Shown here: one piece after another, positions 55,571 to 63,981 of the stretch
Layout of the letters: each line of letters starts with the position of its first letter
How positions within the stretch are numbered: position 1 is the stretch's first letter
NCBI RefSeq assembly: GCF_000428925.1
Contig: NZ_AUAW01000001.1
Span: forward strand, 62,001-126,000
DNA: 64,000 nucleotides
Direction of reading: 5' to 3'
Source: Furfurilactobacillus rossiae DSM 15814
GTDB taxonomy: Bacteria; Bacillota; Bacilli; Lactobacillales; Lactobacillaceae
The notes under the pieces: model-generated
The model's input: the letters and a program-made list of their open reading frames with translations, nothing else
Told to the model about the DNA's origin: nothing
Databases searched by the model: none
Program-made: the position numbers and the translations under genes

Positions 55571-55775
55571 GATTGGGCTTTCTCAGGTGTCATAAAAATG
55601 ATGTTCATGGATGATTTCTCCCATGAACATCATTTTTATGTTAGACAAGCAAAACGCAGTGTATGTCTCGCGTTTGCGGCAATTTTTAATCCGCGCGAAC
55701 TTTGACAGTTGAAGAAAAATGGCTTGTTGCTGTTGCGCTAAGATTCAAGCTGAGGTGGTTTGTTCCAATCTCGTT
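55571..55775 (+). repeat. Dispersed structured element, copy B
   Basis: This is the most diverged of three copies. It holds GGGCTTTCTCAGG near the start, a perfect 20-bp hairpin (55591-55610 with 55621-55640), then GTTAGACAAGCAAAACGCAG, GCGTTTGCGGCAATTTTT and a complementary GAAGAAAAATGGC. The stem sequence differs strongly from copies A and C but is fully paired. The terminal TGGGACATAAC repeats are eroded here. Confidence 0.7.
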
Positions 55776-56458
55776 TATGCAGTCCCACCGCGTTGATCCC
55801 AAATCATTAAAATGAGTACGAAAATTAGAATCAAGACGCTGCCTAACAATGCCTGCGGTCCGATAGCATTTGTCAGTTTAGTGGAAATGAAAGCGCCAAT
55901 GCCAAAACTAGTGGCCACCCAAAAACTATCTCTTAGTAAAATCCAGTTAGTGGTTAGTTTGCCGCGTCGGAAGAGCAAATTTAACGATGCTGCACCGACA
56001 GTTCGTAAGTTGCCAGTGGTCATGGTTGTATTGTATGGATGATTATTCATGACTCGAAATGTATGAACTTGGAAAGCAGCAAATAAGGATAGGCCACTAG
56101 TAATAAATGAACCGGGGATATAGCCAATAAACAGATCGATTATTAAAATACCAACTAATTCGGCAATGATACTAAGCTCCTGCCAAATTACGGCTCCGGG
56201 ACGGTGAAAAAATTGTTCCACCAAGTTAGCTAGCCCGGCGCCCAGTGTGAAGCAGAAGATTGGAATAATGTATGTGATTGCTTTAGCAAAATGACCGTTG
56301 GCTAAATTTAATCCCAGTAAGATAACATTCCCCGATTGAAGACTGGCGAACACTTCGTTGTGAAGGATATAGGTGTAAGCGTCCAGGTAGCCACCGACAC
56401 CTGCCAATAAGGTGCCAATTAGGAGGGTTTCATAAATCGGCTGACGTACGTTTTTCAT
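55775..56458 (-). CDS. YoaK/DUF1275-family membrane protein
   Basis: This 227-residue membrane protein has about six hydrophobic segments and the DUF1275 pattern GVGGYLDAYTYILHNEVFASLQSGNVILLGLN near the N-terminus, followed by TGNLRTVG. The function of the family is unknown. ATG 56458 follows AGAGGCG; an upstream in-frame ATG at 56497 has no ribosome site. Its stop abuts repeat element B, which may supply the 3' end. Confidence 0.85.
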   Translation of the reverse strand: MKNVRQPIYETLLIGTLLAGVGGYLDAYTYILHNEVFASLQSGNVILLGLNLANGHFAKAITYIIPIFCFTLGAGLANLVEQFFHRPGAVIWQELSIIAELVGILIIDLFIGYIPGSFITSGLSLFAAFQVHTFRVMNNHPYNTTMTTGNLRTVGAASLNLLFRRGKLTTNWILLRDSFWVATSFGIGAFISTKLTNAIGPQALLGSVLILIFVLILMIWDQRGGTA

Positions 56459-56721
56459 GTTTGCGCCTCTGTATCTTTTTCTAAGTTTAATAGGCATATT
56501 ATAGCCAAAATTTGAATTTATTGCTGGTAAAAATACTTGTTTTAAAACAAGAGTCAGTTAATGAATAGGGTGAAGAGGATTACTTTGCGAACTAAACATA
56601 TTACCCTGAAGTTTGGTTTGACAATAAAATTACAAAGTGAGTGATTTAATCAAAATTTTAATGGACATTGACGTGTGAAATCTGTATCCTATTGCCAATG
56701 ACTAAAAAGGAGCGATTGCAC

Positions 56722-56943
56722 GTGATTACAAATGCAGAAACTTTTTTAACTGAGTTGAAGAACATTTTACGCGGAACCTACACGGATGATCAATATTTGA
56801 TTGAAGCTGTGGTGAATAGATTGCAAATGTCTACTACGACGCATTATGAAGTGTCGAAATGGCGCGCTAACGATCATCGTGATCATGAGTTCACGTTTAA
56901 GCAAAATGAAGATCAAACATATACGTACCTTACAACACGTTAA
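56722..56943 (+). CDS. Small hypothetical protein
   Basis: This 73-residue, soluble, mildly charged protein is not one I recognise. It starts with ITNAETFLTELKNILRG and ends with YTYLTTR. I place the start at GTG 56722, 9 bases after AAGGAG; ATG codons at 56668 and 56698 are in frame but lie upstream of that site. It is a single-gene unit that ends at a perfect bidirectional terminator. Confidence 0.6.
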   Translation: MITNAETFLTELKNILRGTYTDDQYLIEAVVNRLQMSTTTHYEVSKWRANDHRDHEFTFKQNEDQTYTYLTTR

Positions 56944-56950
56944 TCATGTT

Positions 56951-57001
56951 AAAAAATCATCGCTAAGCAAACGCAATTTGTCTGCTTAGCGATGATTTTT
57001 T
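56951..57001. terminator. Bidirectional terminator, small gene versus yfhO-like gene
   Basis: A perfect 19-bp inverted repeat (56951-56969 with 56983-57001), including A and T runs, separates the converging genes. Confidence 0.92.
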
Positions 57002-57044
57002 GATGAATGTCGTTTATTGTGAATTTGATTTATTCATGGTTTGT

Positions 57045-59621
57045 TTAGACTGATCCTCTTCTTTTACGAAAGCGTATCCACAAGGATAGGAGGTAGAGGG
57101 CAAAACTTAAGAGGCTGATGATGAGTCCTAAACGAAAACCGGGCGCCCGGTAAGTTAAACGTACGCGATGTACACCTGGCGTCAACTTTATGGCACTGAG
57201 GTTGCCGACAACTTTATCAATTGATACCTGCTTGCCATCAACATAAGCGTGCCAACCATTGTCTTTAGGAATGCTCAGGAATAATAATGGTTTCTTCTTA
57301 GTGGCTGTTATCGTGCCTTGCAAGTGATCTGGCCGCCAGTCTTGATCAAGTTTGAAAGTCGATTTATGAAGGTCAATCAGGGACTGGTTGAAGGATTGCT
57401 GGTCCAGTGTCTGCAACGATTGTGAAAGATGTGTTAGCGGCGTTTTACTAGTTAAATTGATATGGACACGTTCGCCTTTTTTGAAATGCCCTAACGATAG
57501 TACTGCCTGTGTGCTGACATCTAACCGTGTTGTTTTCTTAGTTCCGTTGACGTGAATATTGGCGTTTGCCACGCTAACATTAGGGAAGTAGGCGTACAAC
57601 GTACCCGTGGCAGTCGGTTTGATGATTAACTGATAGCGGTACTGCTTGTTTTTATATTCATAGCCGGTGCGCCGGACATTGACTGATTTAAAATAACGCA
57701 CGTTACGGCCGGTGATGGCCTGCCAAACGTTATTTTGATTTTCTAGGGCCGCACCGCCCTTGAGTTTGACGTTCAGCAATTTATCATTTACAGCAAATCC
57801 CAACGGCAGTGCATGATCGTGAACAATCAGATCATAGTCATGGGGTGTCATCTGCAACTGGTATTTCACTGCAAATAGTGCATTAGTCAGGTGAGTACTA
57901 CCTTCGGAACTTATTCGACGCTCATTTTTACTGTAAAAGCCGAGTCGATTTAACATGACACGTGTTGATTCATTCAAGGTGGAACTATATAAATCTATAC
58001 CATGACTATTGAAAAGCAACGGGTCATTGTAATTATTATAGGTTTCCCCAAATGCAGCGTTAATTAATGAGTTGCTATTGTCGACTCGATAAAAGGCATG
58101 ACTAGCACGTCTGATTTTGTTGAAATAGTTTTTTTCAATCGTGAAATTCTTTTGATAAATGGTTTGATTCCCAAATTGAGCGGGTTTGAGACCGAAATAG
58201 AAGTTTGCGGACAATTCAAACACAGTTACGAGAACAATACCAGAAAGGGCTAAACGACGCCAATGCTGGTTGTTGTATAAAACGAGCAAACCGGCAATAC
58301 AGACAATAAAGCCTGTCGCAATTAGCCAGTACTTCGGGCTGACGTAAAAGTTCGCCAAGTCATCCCAGCGTCGAACGATTGGCTGAACAATCATAGCTGT
58401 CAGATAACCGATAGCTAGCATCACTAATGCAATCAATGCTGCACGCAGCACTAATCGGTTTTGTTTGAAAGCGTCTGTTTGCCAAGCTTCGTATGCGCTA
58501 ATTACAACAATGAATGTGAAAAAGTAGGCATCACGAAACGGAAATCCGTTCGGCTGCTGCATCATGTGCCAGATAGTGTTAAACAGCGTTAAAAACATAC
58601 TGAGCCCAAGAAAGGCTAGTAAAGTACCGGTTGTCCGTTTGTGATGACTGGTAATGGTCTTATTTAGGAAAAATAAAAGGACGAGTAACAGTGCGAAACT
58701 GCCCACAAATATGCTGGGATCATGTTCTAAGCGTTGTGGATAGTCGGCTGCGTTCAGCCCGAGCTGTGCGAAAGCGTCTAAGCCAAACTGAGGCGTAGGC
58801 AGGAAGGCCTGCCACGATAGACTTTGCTTGCTCGTTTTAAGCATGCCTAATAGAGTCGGTATTAGGACGAATAGGGTACTTACACCACTCAAAACAGAGG
58901 TAATAAGAAAACGTTTGATTGCTCGTGCATTGTGTTGCCACCATTGTTTCCATGATTGCTTTTCCGCTTGCTGATCAATTGTAAAGTAAACAAAATAGGT
59001 CAACGCGAACAGGCAAGTCATGTAGCCTAAATAATAGTTAGTGACGATAGTTGCCCACAATGCAAAGAAGTAAAGGACAGTGCCTTTGTTGTTAACTAAT
59101 CGGCGAAGTCCCAGAATAACCAGCGGCAACAAAATAAGGGCATCCAGCCACATGATATCGTAAAAGTAAGTCGCGACAAAACCGCTAAGGCTAAAGATTG
59201 TTGAAAATATGAGGTTTTGCCAGTGTGTATTATGGTACACGCGGCGCAAATAATAACTCATACTAAAGCCAATAGTGCCAACTTTTAATAAGATAATGAA
59301 AGTTATTGCCAGTGGCACCTGATTGGCCGGGAAGAAGAACAACAATAGATTAAACGGGCTTAGCATGTAATACGCTACTAATGGAAACGCATTATCGCCC
59401 AAAGATAGACTAAACGAATAAAACGAGAATTGACCAGTCGTAATTGCATGCCGGAATTGTGTTAACCAGGCTACATACTGTGTGCCCATATCGCTTATTA
59501 GGAGGTTATGACTACCGAATGGCGTAATTCCTAGTGCCCAAAATACTAAACCAACAAGTATCATTGGAACGACAAAAGCCGTCATATCGTATTGAAAACG
59601 TTGACGGCCATACTGATTCAT
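57045..59621 (-). CDS. yfhO: YfhO-family membrane glycosyltransferase
   Basis: This 858-residue protein has about twelve membrane segments in its first 450 residues, a large extracellular part, and one more membrane segment before a basic C-terminus (IRFRKRRGSV). It matches YfhO, which in Bacillus moves sugar from a lipid carrier to lipoteichoic acid outside the membrane. Its partner glycosyltransferase gene lies directly upstream. The start is unsure: ATG at 59621 has no ribosome site, whereas AAGGAGG in the end of the partner gene is 9 bases from an in-frame ATT at 59669. Confidence 0.85.
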   Translation of the reverse strand: MNQYGRQRFQYDMTAFVVPMILVGLVFWALGITPFGSHNLLISDMGTQYVAWLTQFRHAITTGQFSFYSFSLSLGDNAFPLVAYYMLSPFNLLLFFFPANQVPLAITFIILLKVGTIGFSMSYYLRRVYHNTHWQNLIFSTIFSLSGFVATYFYDIMWLDALILLPLVILGLRRLVNNKGTVLYFFALWATIVTNYYLGYMTCLFALTYFVYFTIDQQAEKQSWKQWWQHNARAIKRFLITSVLSGVSTLFVLIPTLLGMLKTSKQSLSWQAFLPTPQFGLDAFAQLGLNAADYPQRLEHDPSIFVGSFALLLVLLFFLNKTITSHHKRTTGTLLAFLGLSMFLTLFNTIWHMMQQPNGFPFRDAYFFTFIVVISAYEAWQTDAFKQNRLVLRAALIALVMLAIGYLTAMIVQPIVRRWDDLANFYVSPKYWLIATGFIVCIAGLLVLYNNQHWRRLALSGIVLVTVFELSANFYFGLKPAQFGNQTIYQKNFTIEKNYFNKIRRASHAFYRVDNSNSLINAAFGETYNNYNDPLLFNSHGIDLYSSTLNESTRVMLNRLGFYSKNERRISSEGSTHLTNALFAVKYQLQMTPHDYDLIVHDHALPLGFAVNDKLLNVKLKGGAALENQNNVWQAITGRNVRYFKSVNVRRTGYEYKNKQYRYQLIIKPTATGTLYAYFPNVSVANANIHVNGTKKTTRLDVSTQAVLSLGHFKKGERVHINLTSKTPLTHLSQSLQTLDQQSFNQSLIDLHKSTFKLDQDWRPDHLQGTITATKKKPLLFLSIPKDNGWHAYVDGKQVSIDKVVGNLSAIKLTPGVHRVRLTYRAPGFRLGLIISLLSFALYLLSLWIRFRKRRGSV

Positions 59622-59670
59622 AGTTTGAGGGATTTCAGGTTTGGACGATTGTGGATATTGATTTAAAATC

Positions 59671-60618
59671 TTACTTTTCCTCCTTAACGATGTAGATTGG
59701 ACGATGCTTGCTTTCCAAATAAAGTCGACCAACATACTTGCCTAAAATTCCAAGGCAGAATAATTGAAGCCCGCCAATTAAAAGGATGATACATACAAGT
59801 GATGGCCAACCAGCGGTGTGATCACCATAAATAAGCGCACGAATGACGATGAAGATTAGCGCAAAGAAGGCGGCAAAGAAAGATAAGAATCCAGTATATG
59901 AGGCAATGGATAAAGGCGCATCAGAAAAATCAATGATGCCTTCTAGAGAATAGCTAAACAATTGAAAGAATGACCAATGCGTGTCACCAGCGACTCGATC
60001 CTGGTTTTCGAATTCAATGTACTTTGTTTTGAAACCAACCCAGCTGAAAATTCCCTTTGAAAAACGATTAACTTCAGCCATTGATAAGATGGCATCGACC
60101 ACTTGGCGTGTCATTAGACGATAATCTCTTGCACCTTCAACGATGTGCGTTTGGGAAATCCGATTGATGACTCGGTAGAATGCGCGACTGAAGAAAGAAC
60201 GAATTGGCGGCTCACCTTTACGTGTGACACGACGAGAGCCGACAATGTCATAATGCTCATTCTGAATGCCTGAAACCATTTGGATGAGTAATTCAGGAGG
60301 ATCTTGCAAATCAACATCCATGACGGCGACAAAATCACCAGTAGCGTGCTGTAGACCAGCGTAAAGAGCAGATTCCTTTCCAAAGTTACGCGAAAACGAG
60401 ACATAATGAACATGCTCAACATCTTGTTGCTGCAATTTACGTAATTCAGTTAACGTGTTATCCGTGGATCCATCATTAATGAACCAATACTCGGGCTCAA
60501 AGCCTGGGAACTGTTCGCGTAGTTTGACGAAAACTTTTTGAACTGCCGGATAGAATAGTGGAATTGTTGGTTCCTCATTGTAACAGGGAACAATAATTGA
60601 GATAACTTGTTTTGACAA
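59671..60618 (-). CDS. csbB: GtrB/CsbB-type polyprenyl-phosphate glycosyltransferase
   Basis: This 315-residue family 2 glycosyltransferase has the opening SIIVPCYNEE, the metal site MDVDLQDP with Asp101 and Asp103, and two C-terminal membrane segments. Such enzymes load a sugar onto undecaprenyl phosphate inside the cell. Next to a yfhO gene it corresponds to Bacillus CsbB, which with a flippase (YngA/GtrA) and YfhO decorates lipoteichoic acid with N-acetylglucosamine. The start is TTG at 60618 after AAGGAAG. The sugar and final acceptor here are inferred. Confidence 0.9.
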   Translation of the reverse strand: MSKQVISIIVPCYNEEPTIPLFYPAVQKVFVKLREQFPGFEPEYWFINDGSTDNTLTELRKLQQQDVEHVHYVSFSRNFGKESALYAGLQHATGDFVAVMDVDLQDPPELLIQMVSGIQNEHYDIVGSRRVTRKGEPPIRSFFSRAFYRVINRISQTHIVEGARDYRLMTRQVVDAILSMAEVNRFSKGIFSWVGFKTKYIEFENQDRVAGDTHWSFFQLFSYSLEGIIDFSDAPLSIASYTGFLSFFAAFFALIFIVIRALIYGDHTAGWPSLVCIILLIGGLQLFCLGILGKYVGRLYLESKHRPIYIVKEEK

Positions 60619-61025
60619 CGGGTTTACTTCCTTACCTTATGTGTTTAGTTTGAACTTTTAAATTATGGTCTACTGATAATTATACTTAATTATAAACGAC
60701 AAAGTCCAACAAACGATATAAACTTACTCAAAAGCCGGCATTACTGACGATCAGTGGGGGTCATCACATAAAAATACTGTTAATATGCTTTATGTCATAG
60801 ACAATTTTAGAAAATGTATATAGCAATTGTGTTTGAGAAAACTGCAAAATTGAGTTCACTTGTCCATTCAACGTCTGATTTGTAAGGAAACGTTATCAAC
60901 TGCACTTGAACAAAAAAGCTTGCTGATAGTTTCTGAATAATGATTAATTGCGAATCCTTACGAATGTCGGTAAATTTGCTGTGTAGTTAAGCAAAGATGT
61001 TTTAGGTAATAGGAGGCGTTTTACG
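60619..61025. other. Divergent region between csbB-like and osmC-like genes
   Basis: No gene is visible in this AT-rich 407-base gap. On the minus strand two TATAAT elements occur near 60670-60690 and may serve the glycosyltransferase pair. A small palindrome, ACTGA-CGA-TCAGT, lies near 60743-60755. Nothing else was recognised. Confidence 0.3.
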
Positions 61026-61475
61026 ATGGCAGTAGAAGGTTCGCTCTATCATACTCACGTGGTTAATGAGAACGGCTTAGTTGGGCAAAGCTTTGTTGAA
61101 GGTAACGAAGGTTTGTCGTTAGGTGTTAGTAGCTCTTTAGTTTCCGCATCGGGCACTAACCCAGAACAGTTTATTGGATTTGCACTGAGCACTTGTTTTA
61201 ACGCAACGTTACGAATTGTTGAGCAGCAACGTCACATACCCCAGGACACTCAGGTTCGAACAAGGGTTGATATCGTTAAAGATACAGTGGGATATAAGTT
61301 TATCGTTGACGCTCAGGTTATGTTTCCAAATGAGAATCAAGAGGATGCCCAAGCTGTTTTGGATGATGCATTAAATCAGTGTCCAGTCGCGAAATTGTTA
61401 AAAGCAAATGATAATGTCAATTTTAGGATTGTTAACGCTTTTAATGATGAGGACACTGAAAACTACGGTGAATAA
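61026..61475 (+). CDS. OsmC/Ohr-family peroxide resistance protein
   Basis: This 149-residue thiol peroxidase has both redox cysteines of the family: Cys57 in FALSTCFNA and Cys119 in LNQCPVAKLL. Ohr-type enzymes reduce organic hydroperoxides and OsmC types are osmotically or stationary-phase induced; the sequence does not decide between them. TAGGAGG is close before the ATG. The gene is alone and has its own terminator. Confidence 0.88.
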   Translation: MAVEGSLYHTHVVNENGLVGQSFVEGNEGLSLGVSSSLVSASGTNPEQFIGFALSTCFNATLRIVEQQRHIPQDTQVRTRVDIVKDTVGYKFIVDAQVMFPNENQEDAQAVLDDALNQCPVAKLLKANDNVNFRIVNAFNDEDTENYGE

Positions 61476-61533
61476 TGCGCTAGTCTGGCAGCGATCCCAC
61501 TTACTTTAGAATTGAATCTATTTTTCCATTGGA

Positions 61534-61572
61534 AAGCGCCCACTCGTTTGTTTACTGACGAGTGAGCGTTTT
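61534..61572 (+). terminator. Terminator after the osmC-like gene
   Basis: AGCGCCCACTCGT pairs with ACGAGTGAGCG through a one-base bulge and is followed by TTTT. Confidence 0.75.
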
Positions 61573-61688
61573 GCTTTACTTTGTTCCGAAAATGTTTAGA
61601 CTGAATATTCCAGTAAAGAAACACAAGTTCTCATTGTTGGCGGGCTGGCGTCGATAATTGTTTTGAGAATGCAGAAAAGAGGTCACCT

Positions 61689-61889
61689 ATGAAAACTTAT
61701 AAAATGCAAACACGTGGGGAATGGAATGTTGAAGTTCGCCACGGAAGACAATGGGTTTCAATTCTTGACCACGTTTCATATGATACCGCTAAGTTAGCGT
61801 TGGATCGCATTAATGCTACACAGCAGGCCAACTATCGTCTTCATTATCTAGGACATGAAAACATGATCAACTCAACGAAAACAGCTTAA
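61689..61889 (+). CDS. Small hypothetical protein
   Basis: This 66-residue protein has AGAGGTC 5 bases before its ATG. It is basic and mixed in composition (EWNVEVRHGRQWVSILDH) with no signal or membrane segment, and I do not recognise a family. It lies between osmC and repeat element C. An out-of-frame open stretch (61891-62079) follows it but runs into the element and is not accepted as a gene. Confidence 0.55.
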   Translation: MKTYKMQTRGEWNVEVRHGRQWVSILDHVSYDTAKLALDRINATQQANYRLHYLGHENMINSTKTA

Positions 61890-62010
61890 AATGGGCTACG
61901 ATGCGGATGGGACAATGGTACATCCTTGGCAGTATGTAGCAGTCACCGGTTTCGATTTTAAAAACGTTAGTGAATTAATCGTTTTTAGGGGCAAGCGACT
62001 ATTGAAGAGA

Positions 62011-62221
62011 GCGGGACATAACACGTTTTGGCTTTCTCAGGTAACGCGAATAAGGCATTCATGGGTGTTTTTCCCATGAATGCCTTATTCGTGTTAGATG
62101 AGCAAAAGTCAGTGTTATGTCCCGCGTTTGCGGCAATTTTTCATCCGCATGACCCTTTGCGGTTGAAGAAAAATTGCCTGTTGACGTTTCATTAGAAATT
62201 GAGTTGAGGCGTTATGTCCCA
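62011..62221 (+). repeat. Dispersed structured element, copy C
   Basis: This element is bounded by GCGGGACATAACACG on the left and GCGTTATGTCCCAG on the right. It holds a 23-bp hairpin (62043-62065 with 62073-62095, one G.U pair) and a second stem (62132-62142 with 62168-62178) that encloses CCGC/GCGG. GTTATGTCCCGC also occurs once internally at 62114-62125. It is almost the reverse complement of copy A, 40 kb away. Confidence 0.8.
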
Positions 62222-62350
62222 GTTTCTTTTTTGTTTTAGTTATTACTGGTTTAACTTGTGCCCGTAGAGAATTCGGGTTACGATATCGTCACCACAATTG
62301 AATATTAAACAGTCTTTGTAACGAGTGAGACACTCAGAAAGGATCTAATT

Positions 62351-62914
62351 GTGAACAACGAATCTCTGAAAACGCTACTCGATGACCATATTGGTCAAAT
62401 TTTTGCGACACCTGATCAAATTGAGGTGATGGCGTCTGCTGTTGCTAAACAGATCAGTGAAAAAAATAAGACAACAAATCCACTGCTTATTGGTGTGATG
62501 AAAGGCGCTGCTCAGTGGACAATTGCTGTCAGTCAACGGCTGTCGATTCCCTCTGATCTCGATTTTGTTTCTGTCACTAGCTATAGTGGCGAACAGCAGA
62601 GCGAGCCAGTAATGTTGCAGAAACCGACTATTTCGTTCACAGGTCGCCATATCGTCTTATTGGATGAAATTATTGATACGGGAAATACCTTGTCTTTTCT
62701 AAAACGTTGGTTATTAGCTCAAGGTGCCAGAAGTGTTGAAATAGCGGTTATGGCTGACAAACCGATGACGCGCGTGACACCAGTTCAGATTGATTACCTT
62801 GGCCTTACGGTGCCTAACGTGTGGCTGGTCGGATTTGGCATGGACTTAAACGGAGCGTACCGTAATCTGCCGGCAATAGCCGAGTATGTTAAAAATCCAG
62901 TTTTGAAGCAGTAG
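62351..62914 (+). CDS. Hypoxanthine phosphoribosyltransferase-like protein
   Basis: This 187-residue type I phosphoribosyltransferase carries the PRPP-binding motif VLLDEIIDTGNTL (102-114) and the base-site region VGFGMDLNGAYRNLP. It should join hypoxanthine or guanine to PRPP. The housekeeping hpt of lactobacilli lies beside tilS and ftsH, so this may be a second copy; that cannot be checked here. The start is GTG 62351 after AAAGGATC. Confidence 0.85.
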   Translation: MNNESLKTLLDDHIGQIFATPDQIEVMASAVAKQISEKNKTTNPLLIGVMKGAAQWTIAVSQRLSIPSDLDFVSVTSYSGEQQSEPVMLQKPTISFTGRHIVLLDEIIDTGNTLSFLKRWLLAQGARSVEIAVMADKPMTRVTPVQIDYLGLTVPNVWLVGFGMDLNGAYRNLPAIAEYVKNPVLKQ

Positions 62915-63006
62915 CTAGATGGATTTGTTACGCTTTTGTTCGCAGAATATTATTAATATTCTGAATTGTATAGTAGAAACACACTAGAAAGCGGGTTAGC
63001 AAAACA

Positions 63007-63906
63007 TTGAAATTTAGTTGGCGTTCAGCTGCAACTTATGTCAGCGTCAAACAATTTTTGTTTGCACAAGGAATCAGCCATAATTTATGGACTCGTCAGC
63101 GGCATCTTGGAGGCAAGATAACGTTGAATCAGCAAATCACTCAGCCGGATCATTCAGTTGCTATTGGTGATGTTGTCACCTTGTCGTTGCCCAACGAGAC
63201 CAGTGACGCGAACATTGCTGTCGATGAGGAACCAATCGATATTTTGATGGCTGATGAAAATTGGCTGGTAGTCAATAAAAGCGCAGGCGTCAATGCTGTT
63301 CCTGGACCAAGTGATCAGCAAACAACGATGGTTAACCGCATCAAAGGTTGGCTCGTGGCTAATAACGCTGATAATTTAGTGCCACATTTAATCACCCGGT
63401 TAGATCGTGATACAAGCGGGATCATGTTGGTGGCACGTAATGGCATTGTTCAGGGAATGATTGCCCCTCAAGTAGATCAGCACACAATGCGAAAAACATA
63501 CCTCGCACTGGTGGAAGGAAGATTTGAGAATGACCACGGTGTTATTGACAGTCCAATTGGACGAGTGGATGGACAGGTTGCTAGGGCGATAACTTCAAAT
63601 GGACAATCTGCAATTACTGAATATAACGTGTTAGAACAGTTTGAAAATATCGCATTAGTTGAATTAAATTTAAAAACAGGACGGACTCATCAGATTAGAG
63701 TACACATGCAGAGTATTGGTCATCCACTACTCGGTGATCGTTTATATGGTGGATCGCTTAAGTTAATGCAACGACAGGCATTGCATGCATGGCAATTATC
63801 ATTTACAGATCCTGTTACTCAACAGCGACAGACCTACACTGTACCATTACCTGAGGATATGCAGGCGGTGGTGAATCATTTGCGTGATTCGAAACCGGTG
63901 GAATAA
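63007..63906 (+). CDS. RluA-family RNA pseudouridine synthase
   Basis: This 299-residue enzyme isomerises uridines in rRNA or tRNA. An N-terminal S4-like part (1-75) precedes the catalytic domain with RLDRDTSGIML, catalytic Asp133, and the C-terminal motif KTGRTHQIRVHMQSIGHPLLGD. The target site is unknown. The start is TTG at 63007 with a weak GCGGGTT upstream; no ATG or GTG gives a full N-terminus. It may follow the phosphoribosyltransferase gene in one transcript. Confidence 0.9.
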   Translation: MKFSWRSAATYVSVKQFLFAQGISHNLWTRQRHLGGKITLNQQITQPDHSVAIGDVVTLSLPNETSDANIAVDEEPIDILMADENWLVVNKSAGVNAVPGPSDQQTTMVNRIKGWLVANNADNLVPHLITRLDRDTSGIMLVARNGIVQGMIAPQVDQHTMRKTYLALVEGRFENDHGVIDSPIGRVDGQVARAITSNGQSAITEYNVLEQFENIALVELNLKTGRTHQIRVHMQSIGHPLLGDRLYGGSLKLMQRQALHAWQLSFTDPVTQQRQTYTVPLPEDMQAVVNHLRDSKPVE

Positions 63907-63924
63907 GCATTTTTAAGTGCTTTC

Positions 63925-63933
63925 TGGTATAAT
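63925..63933 (+). promoter_or_regulatory. Extended -10 before the last gene
   Basis: TG-G-TATAAT forms an extended -10; the -35 region is poor. Confidence 0.5.
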
Positions 63934-63981
63934 GATTTAGATAATTTTGTGCTAAAAATAGTCAGAAGCAAGGAGCTTTAA

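Noticed and set aside
61891-62079. Open frame of 62 codons after the small gene
   Set aside because: It has no ribosome site, and its last third is the beginning of dispersed element C. It could be a remnant cut by the element, but there is no recognisable protein to support this.
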